A DNA stretch of 64,000 bases from Aeromicrobium sp. PE09-221 (GTDB lineage: Bacteria; Actinomycetota; Actinomycetes; Propionibacteriales; Nocardioidaceae), in NCBI RefSeq assembly GCF_002174305.1, contig NZ_MIJB01000024.1, positions 1 through 64,000 of the forward strand. The letters run 5' to 3'. This document shows, one piece after another, positions 57,868 to 64,000 of this stretch (positions within the stretch are counted from its first letter, which is position 1; each line of letters begins with the position of its first letter). A program made the translations under genes and the position numbers. Below the pieces are notes generated by a model. That model was not told the DNA's origin and did not search any database. It saw only the letters and a program-made list of their open reading frames with translations.

Positions 57868-58823
57868 CAGGCGGCCGCTCGAGGGGCCATTGCCCGGCGA
57901 AAGTTGCTCGCGGCGAACCAGCGTTCCCACATCACGGACGTCACCGGTGCGGGGCCAAGGTAACCCTGCTCGCGGAGTGCGTGGAAGATCCGCCAGGGGA
58001 TCTTCCGGGGGTCCGACAGATCGGTGTCGTAAATGACGATAACCGTCCAGCCCAGACGTTCGAGGCACTCGCGTCGATCACGATCCCGCTCACGTTGTCG
58101 AGCCGAACGTTCGTGCCAGTAACCGTCGTACTCGACCGCGACCTGCCAGCGCACATAGGCCATATCCACCCGTGCGATGAAATGCCCGTCGCCATCGAGG
58201 ACCCGGACCTGGAGCTCGGGTTCCGGAAATCGTGCCGTCACGAGGAGCAGCCGCACCCACGATTCTCGTGGAGATTCCGCCCCCTCGCGGACCCACCTCA
58301 AGGCCCGGCGAGCTCGACGCACACCGCTGAGATGCCGATCATCGGCGTACTCGACCAGCCGCTGGAGCGTGGTGAACCTCTGCGTGATCAACCAGTCCCC
58401 CGTGACCACGAGCCAGGGCCAACTGAGTTTGGTGGCGAGGTCGACGAAGGTGCGCTCCGGACTCGTCACAGGCAGGCCGTGTCGCTCACGGCTCGCGATC
58501 GAGCCTTGGCGGCGGTGACTGGCGATCCGAGCTTGCTCGCTGTCCCAATTCGTGCGTGTCGAGACATGGATCCTGCCGTCCGAGGGCACATCGAGCCCCC
58601 AGAGAGCGAGCGCCGTGTAGTGGGAGATCACGGCACCTCGTGGCGCTGCCAACAAGGCGGCACGTGCCCAGACCACGACGGTGAGGACGAGATCAGCGTT
58701 GACATAGACCCCTCGCAGCAGCCGGCGCCATCGAACCGATCTCAACTGCTTGGGCGTGAGCCCGGCTGCAAGTGCCTCCGCACGGGTGAAGGGACGGTCG
58801 GCCACATCAGCAGGAAGCTTCAT
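57867..58823 (-). CDS. DUF559 nuclease-like protein with N-terminal AbiEi-like domain
   Basis: 318 residues. The N-terminal part (about 10-45, FTRAEALAAGLTPKQLRSVR and LLRGVYV) resembles the AbiEi-type winged-helix antitoxin domain. The C-terminal part has the restriction-endonuclease-like DUF559 pattern: VAVEYDGYWH near residue 222, then RDRDRRECLERLGWTVIVIY. Asp and Glu there would form the metal site. Proteins of this layout are multi-copy in actinobacteria and of unknown function. ATG 58823 is the first start with homology; upstream codons lie between the repeats. The gene is bounded on both sides by 39-bp inverted repeats, suggesting a mobile or recently inserted unit. Confidence 0.85.
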   Translation of the reverse strand: MKLPADVADRPFTRAEALAAGLTPKQLRSVRWRRLLRGVYVNADLVLTVVVWARAALLAAPRGAVISHYTALALWGLDVPSDGRIHVSTRTNWDSEQARIASHRRQGSIASRERHGLPVTSPERTFVDLATKLSWPWLVVTGDWLITQRFTTLQRLVEYADDRHLSGVRRARRALRWVREGAESPRESWVRLLLVTARFPEPELQVRVLDGDGHFIARVDMAYVRWQVAVEYDGYWHERSARQRERDRDRRECLERLGWTVIVIYDTDLSDPRKIPWRIFHALREQGYLGPAPVTSVMWERWFAASNFRRAMAPRAAA

Positions 58824-58920
58824 TCTCAGAGCGTCATCCCGGGCCGAGGGATCGACCAGACCTCGCGGAACGATTGTGGATGTCCGGATCGTGGTCTCAA
58901 CTCTGTGGACAACAAATAAA

Positions 58921-58991
58921 TGCCGGGTTCTGGCCCTCTCCGATGCTCGGAAAGGGCCAGAACCCGGCAAATCTTGGACCCGGAGGGTCGG
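58921..58991. repeat. Repeat family E, right copies bordering the DUF559 gene
   Basis: TGCCGGGTTCTGGCCCT at 58921-58937 (plus) and its perfect inverse at 58953-58969 form a 17-bp stem with a 15-nt loop. The inverse copy extends to 58991, completing a 39-bp match to the left border at 57829-57867. It lies 9 bp past the icd stop on the minus strand, so it may also serve as the icd terminator. Confidence 0.87.
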
Positions 58992-58999
58992 ACCGGGGG

Positions 59000-61225
<2,226 letters not shown>

Positions 61226-61409
61226 CTACCGCCCATCGAGGCGACGACGGTCGCTGGCGTGGCCCTGAGCGCCCGGAGAGCCCCCGCTCCTACCAGAACT
61301 CGACGACCTCGGGAAGCCTGTCCACCAGGCGGACGCGCGTCTCAAAAGCGCATCCGGCGCCTAACGTGAGGGCTCGTCAGGATCTCCGAAAGCCCAGAAA
61401 GGCACCTCG

Positions 61410-62453
61410 ATGACTTCTCGGTACCGTCGCCGGTTGGCGGCTGCAGCGGCCCTCGCCTCGCTGATCGCGACTGCCGCGTGCGCGCCTTCGGGAGCCGGAG
61501 GCGGCACCGACGCGGATGCCACGTCGCTCTCCCTCGTCGGGTTCGCGGTGCCGAAGGCCGGCAACAACGCCGCACAGGCCGCCTTCGCCGAGACCGACGA
61601 GGGTGCCGGGGTCAGCTGGAAGGAGTCCTACGGCGCCTCCGGCGACCAGAGCCGCGCGGTCGCGAGCGGCCTGGATGCCGACTACGTGCACTTCTCCGTG
61701 ACCCCCGATGTCACGCGCCTGGTCGATGCCGGACTGGTGGACGAGTCCTGGGACGACGGACCGAACAAGGGCATCGTCACGGACTCGGTCGTGGTGCTCG
61801 CCGTGCGCGAGGGCAATCCGAAGAACATCCAGGGCTGGGACGATCTGGCCCGCGACGATATCGGCATCGTGACGCCCAATCCGGGATCGTCCGGAGCGGC
61901 GCGCTGGAATATCCTCGGCGCCTGGCTGCACATCGTGGGCCAGGGCGGTTCGCCGGAGGAGGCCGAGGCCTTCCTCGCCGATGTGCTCGACAACGTCCAG
62001 GCCTTCCCCGGCAGCGGCCGCGACGCCACGCAGGCCTTCCAGAGCGGCACGGGTGATGTCCTCATCTCCTATGAGAACGAGGCGATCCTCGCGCGGCAGA
62101 ACGGCGAGCCGATCGAGTACGTGGTGCCCGAGGACACCCTGCTGATCGAGAATCCCGCGGCGGTCCTCACCGATGCCGATCCCAAGGCGGAGGCCTTCCT
62201 GGACTTCGTGCTCACGCCCGAGGGCCAGACCGAGTACGTGAGCAAGGGCTTCCGGCCGCTGCGCTCGGTGGAGGGAATCGAGGTCGGCGAGGTCGAGGGA
62301 GCAATGGATCCGCAGGAGCCGTTCCCGGAGATCACCACGCTGTTCACGATCGATGACGACCTCGGTGGGTGGGACGAGGTCAACGACACCTTCTTCGATG
62401 AGAACGAGGGCATCATCACCCGGCTCCAGACCGCCGCGGGACTGAACTCGTGA
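61410..62453 (+). CDS. Sulfate/thiosulfate ABC transporter substrate-binding lipoprotein
   Basis: 347 residues. The signal peptide ends in lipobox ATAAC with Cys24 acylated. The mature domain has the Sbp/CysP pattern: SYGASGDQSRAVASGLDADY, the VTPNPGSSGAARWN ligand loop and NEAILARQNGEPIEYVVPED. It captures sulfate or thiosulfate for the permeases downstream. The GAAAGG ribosome-binding site is 8 nt before the ATG at 61410. The gene overlaps cysT by 4 bp. Confidence 0.93.
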   Translation: MTSRYRRRLAAAAALASLIATAACAPSGAGGGTDADATSLSLVGFAVPKAGNNAAQAAFAETDEGAGVSWKESYGASGDQSRAVASGLDADYVHFSVTPDVTRLVDAGLVDESWDDGPNKGIVTDSVVVLAVREGNPKNIQGWDDLARDDIGIVTPNPGSSGAARWNILGAWLHIVGQGGSPEEAEAFLADVLDNVQAFPGSGRDATQAFQSGTGDVLISYENEAILARQNGEPIEYVVPEDTLLIENPAAVLTDADPKAEAFLDFVLTPEGQTEYVSKGFRPLRSVEGIEVGEVEGAMDPQEPFPEITTLFTIDDDLGGWDEVNDTFFDENEGIITRLQTAAGLNS

Positions 62454-63298
62454 CGATCGAGCAGCTCGATCCGGCCGCGACGGTGCGAACGCGCCGTCGC
62501 GGCCGGGCGCGGTCCACCCTCGACCGCCCCGCCGCGATCGGTCTGGGGATCGGTGTCACGTGGTTCAGCATCCTCGTCCTGATCCCGCTGGCCCTCATCG
62601 TCTTCCAGGCGGCCGGCGGCGGCTGGGGCGTCTTCGCCGAGACCCTCGGCAGCTCCCAGACGGCGGCGGCGATCTGGCTCACCGTTCGCCAGGCCCTGCT
62701 CGTGACCGCGCTCAATGTCGTCATGGGCACGCTCATCGCATGGGTTCTCGTCCGCGATGAGTTCCCCGGCAAGCGAGCGCTCGAGATCATCATCGACATC
62801 CCCTTCGCACTACCGACGATCGTCGCCGGACTGGTGTTGCTGAGCCTCTACGGGCCCGCGAGTCCGCTCGGGATCGATGTCTCCAATACCTCGCACTCGG
62901 TGTTCCTCGCGCTGTTGTTCGTGACGCTGCCTTTCGTGGTGCGGGCGGTGCAGCCGGTGCTCATGGAGCTGGAGCCCGAGGTGGAGGAGGCCGCCGCGTC
63001 GCTCGGCGCCAGCACCTTCACGACCTGGCGCCGCGTCATCCTGCCAAGCCTGACGCCCGCGATCGCAGCCGGCGCGACGTTGTCCTTCGCGCGGGGGATC
63101 AGCGAGTACGGCTCGCTCGTGCTGCTCTCGGGCAACCTGCCCTTCGAGTCCGAGGTCGCGTCGGTGCGCATCTTCACCTATATCGAGAATGACAACCCGG
63201 CCGCTGCCTCGGCGGTCGCCGTCATCCTGCTCGCGGTGGCGCTGGCGGCGATCATCACGCTGAACCTGATCTCCCGGAGAGTGGCCCGTCGTGACTGA
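62450..63298 (+). CDS. cysT: Sulfate ABC transporter permease CysT
   Basis: 282 residues, six membrane segments. The coupling loop reads EVEEAAASLGASTFTTWRRV near residue 178. It pairs with CysW to form the channel. GTG 62450 overlaps the binding-protein gene by 4 bp. GTG of cysW lies 8 bp inside its end. Confidence 0.93.
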   Translation: MTIEQLDPAATVRTRRRGRARSTLDRPAAIGLGIGVTWFSILVLIPLALIVFQAAGGGWGVFAETLGSSQTAAAIWLTVRQALLVTALNVVMGTLIAWVLVRDEFPGKRALEIIIDIPFALPTIVAGLVLLSLYGPASPLGIDVSNTSHSVFLALLFVTLPFVVRAVQPVLMELEPEVEEAAASLGASTFTTWRRVILPSLTPAIAAGATLSFARGISEYGSLVLLSGNLPFESEVASVRIFTYIENDNPAAASAVAVILLAVALAAIITLNLISRRVARRD

Positions 63299-64000
63299 GC
63301 TCTCCACCGTCCGCCACCCCCGCCGTACGCGGGCGACCTATGTGCGCCGGGCGATCGTGCTGGCCTATCTGTTCTTCCTTGTGGTCTGGCCGGTCTCGCT
63401 CGTGGTGATCCACACCTTCAGTGATGGCAACCACCTCGTCGCCGCATTACAGGACCCGGTAGTGGTATTCGCCCTGCAGATGACCGTGGTCGTCGCCTTC
63501 TGGGCCGTGATCATCAACACGGTCTTCGGGGTCGGCATGTCCCTGCTGCTGGTCCGCTACGAGTTCCCCGGCAAGGGCCTGCTCAACTCGCTGCTCGACC
63601 TGCCGCTGTCGGTCTCCCCCGTGGTCATCGGCCTGGCGCTGCTGCTCGCCTACGGCCCGCGCGATGGGACCTTCGCTCCCCTGCTCGGCGCGATCGACTT
63701 CCAGGTGATCTTCTCGGTGCCGGGCATCATCATGGCGACCGCCTTCGTCAGCCTGCCCTTGGTGATCCGCGAGATCGTGCCGGTGCTCCAGGAGGTGGGC
63801 ACCGAGCAGGAGCAGGCGGCGCGTTCTCTCGGCGCCGGCGGCTGGCAGACCTTCCGTCGCATCACCCTGCCCTCGATCCGGTGGGCCCTCGTGTACGGCG
63901 TGGTGCTGAGTCTCGCCCGCTCGCTCGGCGAGTTCGGCGCCGTCAAGATCGTCTCGGGCAATATCACCCAGCAGACCCAGACCGCGACCCTCGTCGTGGA
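63291..64000 (+). CDS. cysW: Sulfate ABC transporter permease CysW (3' partial)
   Basis: The frame runs from GTG 63291 (MTELSTVRHPRRTRATYVRR) to the window edge without a stop; about 236 residues are visible. Membrane segments start near residue 20 and the coupling loop EQEQAARSLGAGGWQTFRRI is complete. It overlaps cysT by 8 bp. The ATPase CysA should follow outside the window. Confidence 0.92.
   Translation, partial: MTELSTVRHPRRTRATYVRRAIVLAYLFFLVVWPVSLVVIHTFSDGNHLVAALQDPVVVFALQMTVVVAFWAVIINTVFGVGMSLLLVRYEFPGKGLLNSLLDLPLSVSPVVIGLALLLAYGPRDGTFAPLLGAIDFQVIFSVPGIIMATAFVSLPLVIREIVPVLQEVGTEQEQAARSLGAGGWQTFRRITLPSIRWALVYGVVLSLARSLGEFGAVKIVSGNITQQTQTATLVV

Overview
This is a high-GC actinobacterial chromosome segment (Actinomycetota). 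The evidence is the very high GC content, the many GTG starts, a complete S10-spc-alpha ribosomal cluster, a WhiB regulator, three LytR-CpsA-Psr proteins, DUF5719, DUF6230 and DUF6114 families, a monomeric isocitrate dehydrogenase and a three-gene succinate dehydrogenase. A family-level placement (something near Propionibacteriaceae) is only a guess. No tRNA, rRNA, CRISPR array, insertion sequence or prophage was seen.

Layout. 1-3473: end of an oligopeptide/dipeptide ABC importer operon (two permeases, two ATPases), cut by the left edge. 3510-9100: a TetR regulator, an operator palindrome, a single-chain acyl-CoA carboxylase (biotin carboxylase, BCCP and carboxyltransferase in one chain) and an AMP-forming acyl-CoA ligase. 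9466-10130: a PIN toxin and Phd/YefM-like antitoxin behind a 33-bp palindromic promoter. 10225-27002 (minus strand): the ribosomal cluster, read from right to left as rpsJ-rplC-rplD-rplW-rplB-rpsS-rplV-rpsC-rplP-rpmC-rpsQ, rplN-rplX-rplE-rpsN-rpsH-rplF-rplR-rpsE-rpmD-rplO, secY-adk, map, infA-rpmJ-rpsM-rpsK-rpsD-rpoA-rplQ. 27519-38071: a CDF cation exporter, DUF5719 protein, giant membrane glycosyltransferase, WhiB, TIGR03089 protein and three LCP enzymes, largely cell-envelope functions. 38088-45666: acyl-CoA dehydrogenase, malate:quinone oxidoreductase, a lipoprotein, and succinate dehydrogenase sdhCAB. 45754-51424: LysR regulator, 2H phosphoesterase, trpS, galactokinase, prephenate dehydratase, tandem GNAT. 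51421-55513: a six-gene minus-strand cluster of DUF6230 secreted proteins and DUF6114 membrane proteins, preceded by a Crp/GlxR-like site. 55700-64000: signal peptidase I, an MFS exporter, a DUF559 nuclease-like gene bounded by inverted repeats, isocitrate dehydrogenase, and the start of a sulfate ABC importer (binding protein, CysT, partial CysW).

How the genes relate. The importers, the carboxylase-ligase pair, acyl-CoA dehydrogenase, Mqo, Sdh and Icd make central and lipid carbon metabolism the main non-ribosomal theme. The LCP, glycosyltransferase, DUF5719 and WhiB block points to envelope assembly.

The most unusual material is between genes. Several short repeat families occur as direct and inverted copies almost exclusively in intergenic gaps: a GCGGTRAG...TCAACC family at four loci, a related five-copy cluster upstream of rpsJ, and others flanking single genes, including the DUF559 gene. 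The DUF6230/DUF6114 cluster is the best candidate here for an uncharacterised protein system. Several genes carry a TANNNT hexamer 6-7 nt before the start codon, which suggests leaderless mRNAs.
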